Assembly (NCBI RefSeq): GCF_900142775.1
Contig: NZ_FRCC01000004.1
Coordinates: forward strand, 302,992-366,991
Direction of reading: 5' to 3'
DNA: 64,000 nt
Origin: Flavobacterium flevense
GTDB taxonomy: Bacteria; Bacteroidota; Bacteroidia; Flavobacteriales; Flavobacteriaceae
Below, piece after piece: positions 13,931-22,484 of this stretch; the stretch's first letter is position 1, and the number at the start of each line of letters is the position of its first letter. The notes beneath the pieces were generated by a model, which saw only the letters and a list, made by a program, of their open reading frames with translations, was not told the DNA's origin and searched no databases. The position numbers and the translations under genes are program-made.

Positions 13931-16612
13931 ATGGCAGCAGTAGAACCAAGAAGAAATTTAGTTTTATCGGGATTAGAACCTTTGATTATTACGCCCGACA
14001 GCGTTTTTGTAAATGTTGGAGAGCGTACAAATGTTACAGGTTCCAGAAAATTTCTTCGATTAATCAAAGAGGAGAAATACGATGAAGCACTCAGTATTGC
14101 TAAGGAGCAGGTAGAAGGAGGAGCACAAATCATCGATATTAATATGGATGAGGGAATGCTGGATGGCGAATATGCGATGGTGAAATTCCTGAATCTTATT
14201 GCTGCCGAACCGGATATTGCCCGTGTGCCGATTATGATTGACAGTTCAAAATGGCATATTATTGAGGCCGGATTGAAAGTAGCACAAGGAAAATGTGTGG
14301 TAAACTCGATTTCGTTAAAAGAAGGCGAAGAACAGTTTATTCATCATGCTAAATTGATTAAACGTTACGGAGCAGCAGCGATTATCATGGCTTTTGACGA
14401 AGTGGGACAAGCTGATAATTACGAGCGAAGAGTAGAGATTTGTCAGCGTTCGTATGATATTCTGGTAAACAAAGTTGGTTTTCCGCCTCAGGATATTATT
14501 TTTGATTTAAATATATTTCCAGTGGCAACCGGTATGGAAGAACACCGCCTGAACGCATTGGATTTCTTTAGAGGAACACGTTGGGTTCGTGAAAATTTAC
14601 CTCATGCACACATAAGTGGCGGGGTGAGTAACGTTTCATTTTCTTTCCGTGGGAATGATACGGTGAGAGAAGCGATGCATTCGGTTTTCCTGTATCATGC
14701 CATTAAGGAAGGAATGACAATGGGAATTGTAAATCCGGAGATGCTGACCATTTATGATGATATTCCAAAGGATTTATTAGAGCATGTAGAAGATGTGATT
14801 TTGAATCGTCGTGATGATGCTACTGAGCGTTTGTTGGATTTTGCTGAAAATGTTAAAGGCGGTCCAAAAACCAATGAAAAAGAAGTACAGGAATGGCGTT
14901 TTGGAACAGTACAGGAAAGAATCACACACTCACTTGTAAAAGGAGTTGATGCTTTTATTGAAGAAGATGTTGAAGAAGCGAGATTAGCGGCTGCAAAACC
15001 AATTGAGGTTATAGAGATCAACCTGATGGCAGGTATGAACGTAGTAGGGGATTTATTCGGAAGCGGAAAAATGTTCTTACCGCAGGTGGTAAAATCGGCT
15101 CGTGTAATGAAAAAAGCAGTGGCTTATTTATTGCCATTTATCGAAGCTTCGAAACAAGCAGGAGACAAAGAAGGAAACGGAAAAATATTAATGGCAACCG
15201 TAAAAGGGGATGTGCATGATATTGGAAAAAATATTGTTTCGGTGGTGTTAGCCTGTAATAATTACGAAATCATTGACCTTGGGGTAATGGTTCCGCCGGA
15301 GAAAATTATTGCTGCGGCACTGGAACACGAAGTAGATATTATAGGATTGAGTGGTTTGATTACACCTTCGCTGGACGAAATGGTGTTTTTAGCTAAGGAA
15401 TTAGACAGAAGAAATCTAACAATTCCGGTAATGATTGGTGGAGCAACCACTTCGCGGGCACATACTGCTGTGAAAATTGCACCACAATATCGTGCTACTG
15501 CCATCCATGTCAATGATGCTTCGAGAGCAGTAACAGTGGCTGGAAACTTATTGGATCAGAATAAGGAAGCGTATATGAATGGTATTCGTGAAGAATACGA
15601 TGCTTTTAGAGAGCAGTTCTTAAATCGTTCTAGAGATAAAAATTTCTTAACAATTGAAGATGCCCGTAAAAATAAATTACAATTGGATTGGGTTAATTAT
15701 ACGCCGAAGAAACCAAATTTCATTGGGACAAAAAGTTTCGAAGTAGATTTGGATGTTTTGGTTCCTTATATCGATTGGACACCATTTTTTAGAACCTGGG
15801 AATTGTTTGGAAAATATCCGGCAATTTTGACTGATGAAGTAGTAGGAGAACAAGCGACTTCTGTTTTTGCGGATGCCAAAGAAATGTTGGAAGTAATTTT
15901 GAAAGAAAAGAAATTCACTGCTAAAGGTGTTTACGGAATTTTTCCTGCCAACCAAGTGAACGATGATGATATTCAGTTGTATGACGAAAACGGAAAAGAA
16001 TTGGAAAAATTCCTAACTCTGCGTCAACAGGCACAAAAAACCAAAGGAGCTCCAAATATCGCTTTGGCCGATTTTATTGCACCAAAAGATAACGGAGTAA
16101 CCGATTATATGGGCGCTTTTTGTGTAACGACTGGTTTTGGAGTTGATGAATGGGCGGATGAATACCGTGATAATCTGGACGATTACAACTCGATTATGGT
16201 TAAGGCATTAGGAGATCGTTTGGCCGAGGCTTTCGCCGAATATTTGCACGAACAAATTCGTAAAGAAATTTGGGGCTATGCTCCGGATGAAGCTTTAACA
16301 ACGGAAGCAATGATTGAAGAAACCTATGCCGGAATTCGTCCTGCTCCGGGTTATCCTGCTTGTCCTGACCATTTGGAAAAACCCACGATTTGGAAATTGT
16401 TAAAAGTAGAAGAAGAAATTGGAGTAACTTTGACCGAGAGTATGGCGATGTGGCCAGCAGCGGCAGTTTCGGGTTATTATTTTGCCAATCCTGAAAGCAG
16501 GTATTTCGGACTTGGGAAAATAAAAGAAGATCAGGTGATTGATTACGCTAAAAGAAGAAGTATCTCGACAGACAAAGCCATGAGATGGTTAAGTCCTAAT
16601 ATAGCAGATTAA
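13931..16612 (+). CDS. metH: Methionine synthase, pterin/B12/activation (C-terminal) part of split MetH
   Basis: 893 residues holding the remaining MetH modules in order: pterin-binding barrel from residue 20 ([14 protein letters not shown]), four-helix cap near 340-420, cobalamin-binding Rossmann domain with the cobalt-ligand histidine in [15 protein letters not shown] near residue 430, and the SAM-binding reactivation domain from about residue 570, with [16 protein letters not shown] near residue 805. It transfers the methyl group of methyl-tetrahydrofolate to cobalamin and, with the separate N-terminal protein at 11840, to homocysteine. The two polypeptides must associate. metF, which makes the methyl donor, lies downstream. 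Confidence 0.95.
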   Translation: MAAVEPRRNLVLSGLEPLIITPDSVFVNVGERTNVTGSRKFLRLIKEEKYDEALSIAKEQVEGGAQIIDINMDEGMLDGEYAMVKFLNLIAAEPDIARVPIMIDSSKWHIIEAGLKVAQGKCVVNSISLKEGEEQFIHHAKLIKRYGAAAIIMAFDEVGQADNYERRVEICQRSYDILVNKVGFPPQDIIFDLNIFPVATGMEEHRLNALDFFRGTRWVRENLPHAHISGGVSNVSFSFRGNDTVREAMHSVFLYHAIKEGMTMGIVNPEMLTIYDDIPKDLLEHVEDVILNRRDDATERLLDFAENVKGGPKTNEKEVQEWRFGTVQERITHSLVKGVDAFIEEDVEEARLAAAKPIEVIEINLMAGMNVVGDLFGSGKMFLPQVVKSARVMKKAVAYLLPFIEASKQAGDKEGNGKILMATVKGDVHDIGKNIVSVVLACNNYEIIDLGVMVPPEKIIAAALEHEVDIIGLSGLITPSLDEMVFLAKELDRRNLTIPVMIGGATTSRAHTAVKIAPQYRATAIHVNDASRAVTVAGNLLDQNKEAYMNGIREEYDAFREQFLNRSRDKNFLTIEDARKNKLQLDWVNYTPKKPNFIGTKSFEVDLDVLVPYIDWTPFFRTWELFGKYPAILTDEVVGEQATSVFADAKEMLEVILKEKKFTAKGVYGIFPANQVNDDDIQLYDENGKELEKFLTLRQQAQKTKGAPNIALADFIAPKDNGVTDYMGAFCVTTGFGVDEWADEYRDNLDDYNSIMVKALGDRLAEAFAEYLHEQIRKEIWGYAPDEALTTEAMIEETYAGIRPAPGYPACPDHLEKPTIWKLLKVEEEIGVTLTESMAMWPAAAVSGYYFANPESRYFGLGKIKEDQVIDYAKRRSISTDKAMRWLSPNIAD

Positions 16613-16613
16613 T

Positions 16614-16646
16614 CCCCACCCAGCCTCCCCAAAGGGGAGGAGCCGA
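16614..16646 (-). repeat. R1 repeat, copy g (inverted), after the metH C-terminal gene
   Basis: CCCCACCCAGCCTCCCC, then AAAGGGGAGG, then AGCCGA; reverse complement of R1, starting two bases after the stop codon as copy d does after cysN. Confidence 0.75.
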
Positions 16647-16740
16647 TAGTCTTAAGTTAAGGATTCGTCAGTTTGAGTTGGCTTGCAATTTGCGATAGAA
16701 AATTGCAAGGTAGTATTGAGAACTCCAGTTTAGACAGGGG

Positions 16741-16801
16741 TTCTTGATACAATTTTAAATGATAAAGCTATTGCATTATCATTTAAATTCATTCGAAGTG
16801 A
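16741..16801 (-). repeat. Dispersed hairpin repeat, family R6, copy 1
   Basis: On the minus strand CACTTCGAATGAATTTAAAT, then GATAATGCAATAGC, then TTTATCATTTAAAATTGTATC. TTTAAATGATAA pairs with TTTATCATTTAAA. A close copy lies at 63551-63612 on the plus strand. Confidence 0.7.
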
Positions 16802-16869
16802 GGATAAAAAAACTTATCTAAACGATATTAAGGGAAGAACCGATGTAAAAAAAATGTTCAACTAAATAA

Positions 16870-16907
16870 CACCCAGTCTCCCCTCCTTTGGAGGGGTTGG
16901 GGGAGGA
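16870..16907 (+). repeat. R1 repeat, copy h
   Basis: ACCCAGTCTCCCCTCC, then TTTGGAGG, then GGTTGGGGGAGGA, ending three bases before the metF ATG. Confidence 0.85.
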
Positions 16908-16910
16908 AAA

Positions 16911-17864
16911 ATGAAAGTAACACAGCATATAGAAAACGCACAGGGAAAACCATTGTTTTCCTTTGAAATTGTCCCGCCTCAAAAAGGGAGTAACATCAAT
17001 GATTTATACGTAAACATTGATCCGTTAATGGAATTTAAACCGCCATTTATCGATGTAACAACTTCGAGAGAAGAGTATGTGTATATTGAAAAAGACGGAC
17101 TTTTTGATCGTCGTATTACACGTATGCGTCCGGGAACAGTAGGGATTTGTGCTTCTATCCAGCATAAATATGGAGTAGATGCTATTCCGCATGTGTTGTG
17201 TGGTGGTTTTACTAAGGAAGAAACCGAATATTTATTAGTAGATTGTCAATATTTAAATATTGATAATTTAGTGGCTTTGCGTGGTGATCCCATGAAAGGA
17301 GAGAAATATTTCGAACCTTGTAAAGGTGGTAATAATTATGCGGTAGATTTGGTTAAACAAATAAAAGCTATGAATGCAGGGAAGTTTTTGCATGGAGAAT
17401 TGCCTATTGCTAATGCACCTGATTTTTGTGTTGGAGTAGCGGGTTATCCGGAAAAGCACATTGAAGCACCCAGCTTAGAAGCCGATTTGAAAAGACTGAA
17501 AGAAAAAGTAGATGCCGGTGCCGATTATATTGTAACGCAAATGTTTTTTGATAATCAACGTTATTTCAAATTTGTTGAAGCAGCCCGTGCCATTGGGATT
17601 ACAGTGCCTATTATTCCGGGAATTAAACCTGTTGCTGTAAAACGCCATTTGCAATTGTTGCCACAGGTTTTTTGGCTGGATATGCCTGAAAGTTTAATTA
17701 GCGAAATTGAAAATGCTAAAGACAATGCAGCCGTTCGTCAAATAGGTGTAGAATTTGCCGTTCAGCAATCTAAGGAGCTAATCGAGTTTGGAGTTCCTTG
17801 TTTGCATTATTATTCGATGGGAAAATCAGACAATATTCATAAAATAGCAAGCGAAATTTTTTAG
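16911..17864 (+). CDS. metF: Methylenetetrahydrofolate reductase
   Basis: 317 residues, usual for MetF. The FAD enzyme reduces 5,10-methylene- to 5-methyl-tetrahydrofolate, the methyl donor of the MetH proteins encoded just upstream. FSFEIVPPQKGS at the N-terminus carries the conserved catalytic glutamate. LVALRGDP near residue 125 and VGVAGYPEKHIEAPSLEADL with DYIVTQMFFDN near residue 210 are family signatures. The start ATG comes three bases after an R1 repeat whose GGGGGAGG would act as the ribosome site if one is used here. Confidence 0.95.
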   Translation: MKVTQHIENAQGKPLFSFEIVPPQKGSNINDLYVNIDPLMEFKPPFIDVTTSREEYVYIEKDGLFDRRITRMRPGTVGICASIQHKYGVDAIPHVLCGGFTKEETEYLLVDCQYLNIDNLVALRGDPMKGEKYFEPCKGGNNYAVDLVKQIKAMNAGKFLHGELPIANAPDFCVGVAGYPEKHIEAPSLEADLKRLKEKVDAGADYIVTQMFFDNQRYFKFVEAARAIGITVPIIPGIKPVAVKRHLQLLPQVFWLDMPESLISEIENAKDNAAVRQIGVEFAVQQSKELIEFGVPCLHYYSMGKSDNIHKIASEIF

Positions 17865-17962
17865 GAGCTTAATCCAGCTATTCGTTACAATCTTTTCTTA
17901 TCTCCAAAAAAGAGATAAGAAAAGGATTTTCACTGATATCTGGGCTAGTGACATTCAAATCA

Positions 17963-18004
17963 TAAAAAAAAAGCATCGTTTCCATAAGAATCGATGCTTT
18001 TTTA
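17963..18004. terminator. Bidirectional terminator between metF and the TonB-like gene
   Basis: AAAAAAGCATCG pairs with CGATGCTTTTTT around TTTCCATAAGAAT. The same hairpin with the same loop occurs at 21042-21078. Confidence 0.85.
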
Positions 18005-18032
18005 GTTAATTAAGAAATCTCATTTTTTTAAA

Positions 18033-18434
18033 TTAAAATCCATTAATAGAAATAGGTAAACTAAAAAGAGTTCTAACTTGCATTCCTTTTTTTTGCCCCG
18101 GAATCCATTTTGGACTTTGTTCTAAAACTCGAATTGCCTCTTTTCCTGTGCCAAAGCCTATATCTCGTAAAACTTTTATATTAGTTAGAGTTCCATCTAT
18201 TTCAACTACAAAAGTTACATATACTTTTCCTTTTATTTCTTTTGCTTCACGAGGGGTTATATAATTTTTTGCAATGTATTTATGAAACTCTTTGATTCCT
18301 CCGGGAAAATCTGGTTTTACGTCTATTCCGGCCGAATTATATAGAGAATTCTGATTAGGATGTGTTGTTTTTTCTTGTCCGTAGCCTAATTGTATCGCAA
18401 AAAACAAAACTACTAATAGTAAAAAGTTTTTCAT
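18033..18434 (-). CDS. Periplasmic TonB C-terminal-domain protein
   Basis: 133 residues: a cleavable signal peptide (LLLVVLFFAIQLGYGQ) then a TonB_C domain. The mature part closely resembles the C-terminus of the full TonB at 56296-57108: both show VKPxFPGG, KGKVYVTFVVE and GTGKEAIRVL. The cytoplasmic/membrane anchor and proline-rich linker of TonB are missing, so it cannot transmit energy from ExbBD by itself. It may be a soluble periplasmic domain that binds TonB boxes or modulates TonB. It is divergent from the neighbouring TonB-dependent receptor gene, which suggests a functional link; that is inference. Confidence 0.82.
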   Translation of the reverse strand: MKNFLLLVVLFFAIQLGYGQEKTTHPNQNSLYNSAGIDVKPDFPGGIKEFHKYIAKNYITPREAKEIKGKVYVTFVVEIDGTLTNIKVLRDIGFGTGKEAIRVLEQSPKWIPGQKKGMQVRTLFSLPISINGF

Positions 18435-18591
18435 TTTAAAGGTTTTTAAAGTGTTGTTTTATTTTGTAAATATATTCTTTGTTTTTGATTATTTATTACT
18501 TCATTTAAAAATAAGTGTATTGTTTTTTTATCCTGTATTTATATAAGTCCAAACGATCATCTGTTTTTATTTAGAATAAGTAAAAATAATT

Positions 18592-18621
18592 TTGCAACTT
18601 TCTTTTTATTGTATAGTTTTG
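18592..18621 (+). promoter_or_regulatory. Promoter of the TonB-dependent receptor gene
   Basis: TTG at 18592-18594, a 19-base spacer, then TAGTTTTG at 18614-18621. Confidence 0.65.
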
Positions 18622-18649
18622 CGGCTTATTAATTAAAAAAACAATTAAA

Positions 18650-21025
18650 ATGAATTGTATTTATACTTTTAAGCTAAATAAGAATAGTAGTTGGGCTGCA
18701 TTTTTACTGATTTTTTTTATATCAATTGGATATTCGCAAAATAATAAAGGTTCGGTTTCGGGTGTTGTTAGAGATGCTACAGGAAAACCTGTTGAAGCTG
18801 CAATTGTCGTGGTTAAAAAAATTAATAAAAGAACATATACGGATGAAAACGGAACTTTTATTTTGAAGAACATGCCAATTGGGCAACATGTTGTTATAAT
18901 TAGAGGATTAGGATATTTAGCGGTAGAGAAAAATGTGCATGTGAAAACTGAAGCGGCTACTGTGATAGACAATATTGTTTTAACCGAAGATTTGACTCAG
19001 CTCGATGAGGTAAGTATTTTTAGTAACACAAATAAATTCGCAAAAAAAGAGACCGAATCTGTAGCTCGTTTACCGCTGCGAAATCTTGAAAATCCTCAGG
19101 TTTATAATGTAGTGGGTAAAGATTTGATGAAAGAACAAATTGTTTTAGAACGTACGGATATTTATAGAAATATTCCCGGTGCGGTTCCTAATTATTCAGC
19201 AGGTGGTTCTCAAGGATTAATGATGAGAGGGTTTTCAAATACAAGCGGGATGCTCAACGGGATGAATACAAGTCCGGTTTACCCATTGAATCCGGCAATT
19301 TTAGAAAGTATAGAATTTATTAAGGGACCTTCGGGAACTTTGTTTGGAGGAACCAGAAACACTTCTTTTGGTGGGGTTTATAATTATGTTACTAAAAAGC
19401 CTAATGATAATTTTGGAGGAGAAGTTAGTTTTACAGGAGGGAGTTTTAATTTTACCAGAGCTACTGCAGATGTAAATACTTCGCTAAATAAAGAAAAAAC
19501 AGCTTTATTAAGATTAAATGTTGCAGGACAATCTGAAGGTTCTTTTCAAGATCAGGGTTATGCTAAAAACTATGTTTTTGCACCTTCCTTTTCTTATCAG
19601 CTAACAGATCGATTGAAGTTTTCTGTTGATTTAGATATTACAAAAAGTGCTTATACGATGACTACCATTTCAATAGGTTCTTTAACGAATGTTTCTGCAA
19701 GAAGTTTTGAGGATTTAGAATTTGATTATAATCGTTCTTATGCAAATAATGATGTAGATGCTGAAATAGGAGTTAATAATTTAGGAGCACAAATAGATTA
19801 TAAAATATCAGATCAATGGAAATCAGAAACAAAATTTTTAAGTTCGGTGGGTTATTACAAACACCTGCTGTGGACTAATTTGAATGTTTTGACGGATTCT
19901 ACAGCAACCAGAGTTATTAGAAATCAAACGCCTGAAACATTTGGAAACATCCATTTACAACAAAATTTTACAGGAGATTTTAAAATAGGAACGCTTAGAA
20001 ACAGGATGTTAATTGGGGTGGATTATAATAATGCTTACAATGAATTAAATCGTGTTGTGGGTATAAATTATGATGTAATTAATGTAAATCAGCCTTTAAA
20101 TGATTTTAATGCAGAAAAAATAAAAGATCTTTCGTATGCCAAAGGTTTTAGTGCCAGTACTACTAAAGCGGAGACTTATGGATTTTATATTTCGGATGTT
20201 GTGAATGTCACACCGTCTTTAATGGCCATGTTGAGTTTGCGTTTAGATAGATTTTCTACCAAAGGGAGTTATAATGTTTCAACAGGGATTTACGCACCTA
20301 ATACAGCTTATCAACAAACTTCTTTAGCTCCTAAATTTGGATTTGTGTATCAGCCGGTTGAAGGCAAAATTTCTGTATTTGCAAATTATATGAATGGTTT
20401 TACAAATTTAGCACCGGTAGTTCAGCCAGATAATAGTGTGATGAAATTAGATCCTCAATATGGTACACAGTGGGAAACGGGTATTAAAGTAGCTATTTTA
20501 GATAATAAACTCAGCGGATCTATAAGTTATTATGATATTTCAGTAACAAATTCTACTTATAGAGATGCTGTAACAACTTATACCATTCAGGATGGAACTC
20601 AAAAAAGTAAAGGTGTCGATGTGGAACTTATAGCTAATCCAATTCCTGGTTTGAATATAGTGGGCGGATATGCTTATAATGAAAATAAATATACAAGAGC
20701 GAGTACCGCATTATTAGGAAAGTCACTTGTAGCCAGCCCTAAAAATGTGGCTAATATTTGGGCAAGTTATGTTGTTCCAGAGGGCAAAATTAAAGGTTTA
20801 GGGATAGGAGTAGGAGGGAATTATGTTAGTGATTCTTGGTTTGAAACAACGAATACATTTGTTCTTCCGTCATACACTTTGTTGAATGGAACATTGTTTT
20901 ATGACCAACCAAAATATAGAATAGCGTTAAAAGGAAATAATCTTTTAAATGAAAAATATTGGAATGCAACTGGAATGCCGCAAAAAACTATAAATTTTTT
21001 AGTGAGTCTGGCTTTTAAATTCTAA
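18650..21025 (+). CDS. TonB-dependent outer-membrane receptor (siderophore type)
   Basis: 791 residues. Signal peptide (AAFLLIFFISIGYSQ), then a CarboxypepD_reg-like domain near residues 34-115 (GVVRDATGKPVEAAIVVVKK), a plug domain near 135-250 (LMMRGFSNTSGMLNGM, ESIEFIKGPSGTLFGG) and a 22-strand-type barrel ending in the usual terminal aromatic (VSLAFKF). The plug reads like siderophore receptors of the FhuA/FecA group and not SusC, and no SusD gene follows. The ligand is unknown; ferric siderophore is the best guess. No Fur box was recognised. The terminator at 21042 closes the unit. Confidence 0.9.
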   Translation: MNCIYTFKLNKNSSWAAFLLIFFISIGYSQNNKGSVSGVVRDATGKPVEAAIVVVKKINKRTYTDENGTFILKNMPIGQHVVIIRGLGYLAVEKNVHVKTEAATVIDNIVLTEDLTQLDEVSIFSNTNKFAKKETESVARLPLRNLENPQVYNVVGKDLMKEQIVLERTDIYRNIPGAVPNYSAGGSQGLMMRGFSNTSGMLNGMNTSPVYPLNPAILESIEFIKGPSGTLFGGTRNTSFGGVYNYVTKKPNDNFGGEVSFTGGSFNFTRATADVNTSLNKEKTALLRLNVAGQSEGSFQDQGYAKNYVFAPSFSYQLTDRLKFSVDLDITKSAYTMTTISIGSLTNVSARSFEDLEFDYNRSYANNDVDAEIGVNNLGAQIDYKISDQWKSETKFLSSVGYYKHLLWTNLNVLTDSTATRVIRNQTPETFGNIHLQQNFTGDFKIGTLRNRMLIGVDYNNAYNELNRVVGINYDVINVNQPLNDFNAEKIKDLSYAKGFSASTTKAETYGFYISDVVNVTPSLMAMLSLRLDRFSTKGSYNVSTGIYAPNTAYQQTSLAPKFGFVYQPVEGKISVFANYMNGFTNLAPVVQPDNSVMKLDPQYGTQWETGIKVAILDNKLSGSISYYDISVTNSTYRDAVTTYTIQDGTQKSKGVDVELIANPIPGLNIVGGYAYNENKYTRASTALLGKSLVASPKNVANIWASYVVPEGKIKGLGIGVGGNYVSDSWFETTNTFVLPSYTLLNGTLFYDQPKYRIALKGNNLLNEKYWNATGMPQKTINFLVSLAFKF

Positions 21026-21041
21026 TTTTTAATCATAAACT

Positions 21042-21078
21042 TAAAAAGCATCGTTTCCATAAGAATCGATGCTTTTTG
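21042..21078. terminator. Bidirectional terminator after the receptor gene
   Basis: AAAAAGCATCG, loop TTTCCATAAGAAT, CGATGCTTTTT: identical stem and loop to 17963-18004. Confidence 0.85.
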
Positions 21079-21108
21079 TGTGTTTATTCTTTAGTTATAA
21101 TAATTTCG

Positions 21109-21399
21109 CTAAGTCATTAGGTTTCTGAGATTGTTCCAAAAAACATTTAGTGTAATTTTTTTTGTTTCAATGTTAAAACTATAATATAAAGTGGTTTGTT
21201 TAGAAATTACGAAACTATAAACATCACTATTTTTATTATAAAGACCTATTGCGGGATTTTTAGATAATCTTTGTAAACTTTCTTCAATTAGTATACTGAA
21301 TTTCTCAACCTCTTTTGTATTCCATTTTTTTAAAATAAATTCGGCTTCTTCAAGATATGAATTTATTGAAGTTGAACTCCCAATGAGTGTATAGCTCAT
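21109..21399 (-). CDS. RelE/ParE-superfamily toxin
   Basis: 96 residues with the size and pattern of ParE/RelE toxins: an N-terminal helix pair (SYLEEAEFILKKWNTKEVEKF, split by NTK), RLSKNPAIGLYNKN, then the C-terminal beta sheet with YSFVISKQTTLYYSFN and KKITLNVFWNNLRNL. ParE types poison gyrase and RelE types cleave mRNA on ribosomes; sequence alone does not separate these. The conserved family arginine position is weak here. Its start codon begins one base after the stop of the upstream small gene, the usual antitoxin-toxin arrangement. Confidence 0.78.
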   Translation of the reverse strand: MSYTLIGSSTSINSYLEEAEFILKKWNTKEVEKFSILIEESLQRLSKNPAIGLYNKNSDVYSFVISKQTTLYYSFNIETKKITLNVFWNNLRNLMT

Positions 21400-21400
21400 T

Positions 21401-21598
21401 CTAAATGGAGAATTTTAGTTTGATTTTTTGCATAGCTTCTTCATGAGAAAAACTGTAACCTTGTTCGTGTTCTTTTTTTGATTTTTCTATCAATTGAACT
21501 AATACAGGATGTAGCTCTTCTGAAATAACTCCATTTTTTGAAGTAACTTTGTAAATCTCAGTAGGTTCTTTTGCTATGTTTTTTTTCTTAGCATTCAT
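21401..21598 (-). CDS. Probable antitoxin of the RelE/ParE-type pair
   Basis: 65 residues from ATG at 21598; the frame continues to 21634 but with only TTG-type starts. The protein is charged (MNAKKKNIAKEPTEIYKV) with a C-terminal amphipathic segment (HEQGYSFSHEEAMQKIKLKF) of the kind that wraps a toxin. No clear DNA-binding fold is visible. Identification as antitoxin rests on size, charge and position one base ahead of the toxin gene. Confidence 0.7.
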   Translation of the reverse strand: MNAKKKNIAKEPTEIYKVTSKNGVISEELHPVLVQLIEKSKKEHEQGYSFSHEEAMQKIKLKFSI

Positions 21599-21712
21599 AA
21601 CAAGTCTTTTTACAAAGTTAGGGAATAAAATCAATTAACAAATTGTTATTTGTTTGAAATCAAATAGAGTTACATTGAAAACATGATTAATATTAATTGA
21701 AATGATAATATT

Positions 21713-21743
21713 TTGATTTTTTGCTGTTAAAATGCTATATTTG
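21713..21743 (+). promoter_or_regulatory. Promoter of the HRCD-motif lipoprotein gene
   Basis: TTG at 21713-21715, a 20-base spacer, then TATATTTG at 21736-21743. Confidence 0.6.
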
Positions 21744-21768
21744 AGTTCACTGTAATAGTTTTTTCAAG

Positions 21769-22356
21769 ATGAAACATTTTTATTATACTTTTTTAGCGAC
21801 TGTTATAACTTTTACATCTTGTAAAAATGATGATAGTAAAAAAGCACAAGTTATGGATGGGGCTGTAGTGCCTTTTACACAACAAACGACTACAGCTAAT
21901 AGTCCGCAAACTCCAGTAGTTGAACAGCATAATTTGTTTCGTGAAAATAATACAGCTACGGCTTCAGCTGCATCTGTTACAGGAGCTGTTAATCCTGCAC
22001 ATGGTCAGCCTAATCACCGTTGTGATATAGCAGTTGGAGCTCCTTTGAATAGTGCTCCAAATAAAAATGCTGCTAGTAGTCAAACGAATGTTCAGTCTCA
22101 GACTACTCAGATGGTAACTTCTAAAATGTCCCCGCCTAAAGTAGCAACTGCAAAAGGGATGAATCCTCCTCATGGTGAAGAAGGGCATCGTTGTGATATA
22201 GCTGTTGGAGCACCATTAAATTCTAAGCCTGTTGCAAATGCGGCTGTTTCAAATCCTGCGCTTACACCGAATACCAATGTCCAGCATCCTGTTCCTGCTT
22301 TGTTGTCTACAAAAGCTACAGGAACAAAAACTCTTGAAGAAGCGATAAATCCATAA
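21769..22356 (+). CDS. Lipoprotein with duplicated HRCDIAVGAPLNS motif, function unknown
   Basis: 195 residues. The N-terminus YTFLATVITFTSCKND ends in a lipobox-like cysteine at residue 18, so it is probably lipid-anchored. The rest is low-complexity, rich in Ala, Thr, Pro, Asn and Gln, except for two near-identical blocks: NPAHGQPNHRCDIAVGAPLN near residue 74 and NPPHGEEGHRCDIAVGAPLN near residue 131. Each carries one cysteine and two histidines, which could bind a metal or form a disulfide. I have seen similar NPPHG..HRCD segments in unnamed Flavobacterium lipoproteins, but know no function. Single gene with its own promoter. Confidence 0.8.
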   Translation: MKHFYYTFLATVITFTSCKNDDSKKAQVMDGAVVPFTQQTTTANSPQTPVVEQHNLFRENNTATASAASVTGAVNPAHGQPNHRCDIAVGAPLNSAPNKNAASSQTNVQSQTTQMVTSKMSPPKVATAKGMNPPHGEEGHRCDIAVGAPLNSKPVANAAVSNPALTPNTNVQHPVPALLSTKATGTKTLEEAINP

Positions 22357-22484
22357 CCCATAAAAGGACACCTTTTTGATATGTGGTTAGTATTGTTTTT
22401 GTTCAAAAATCAAACATTGTTTTCAAAATTATTTGTCTGTATTTTTTTACGAATTTTAGCAAAATTAATTGCGTTGTTAAATAA

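Noticed and set aside
16793..16865. Possible gene remnant (DKKTYLNDIKGRTDVKKMFN) before metF
   Set aside because: Only about 20 codons, preceded in frame by a stop and adjacent to a repeat; not enough to call a pseudogene.
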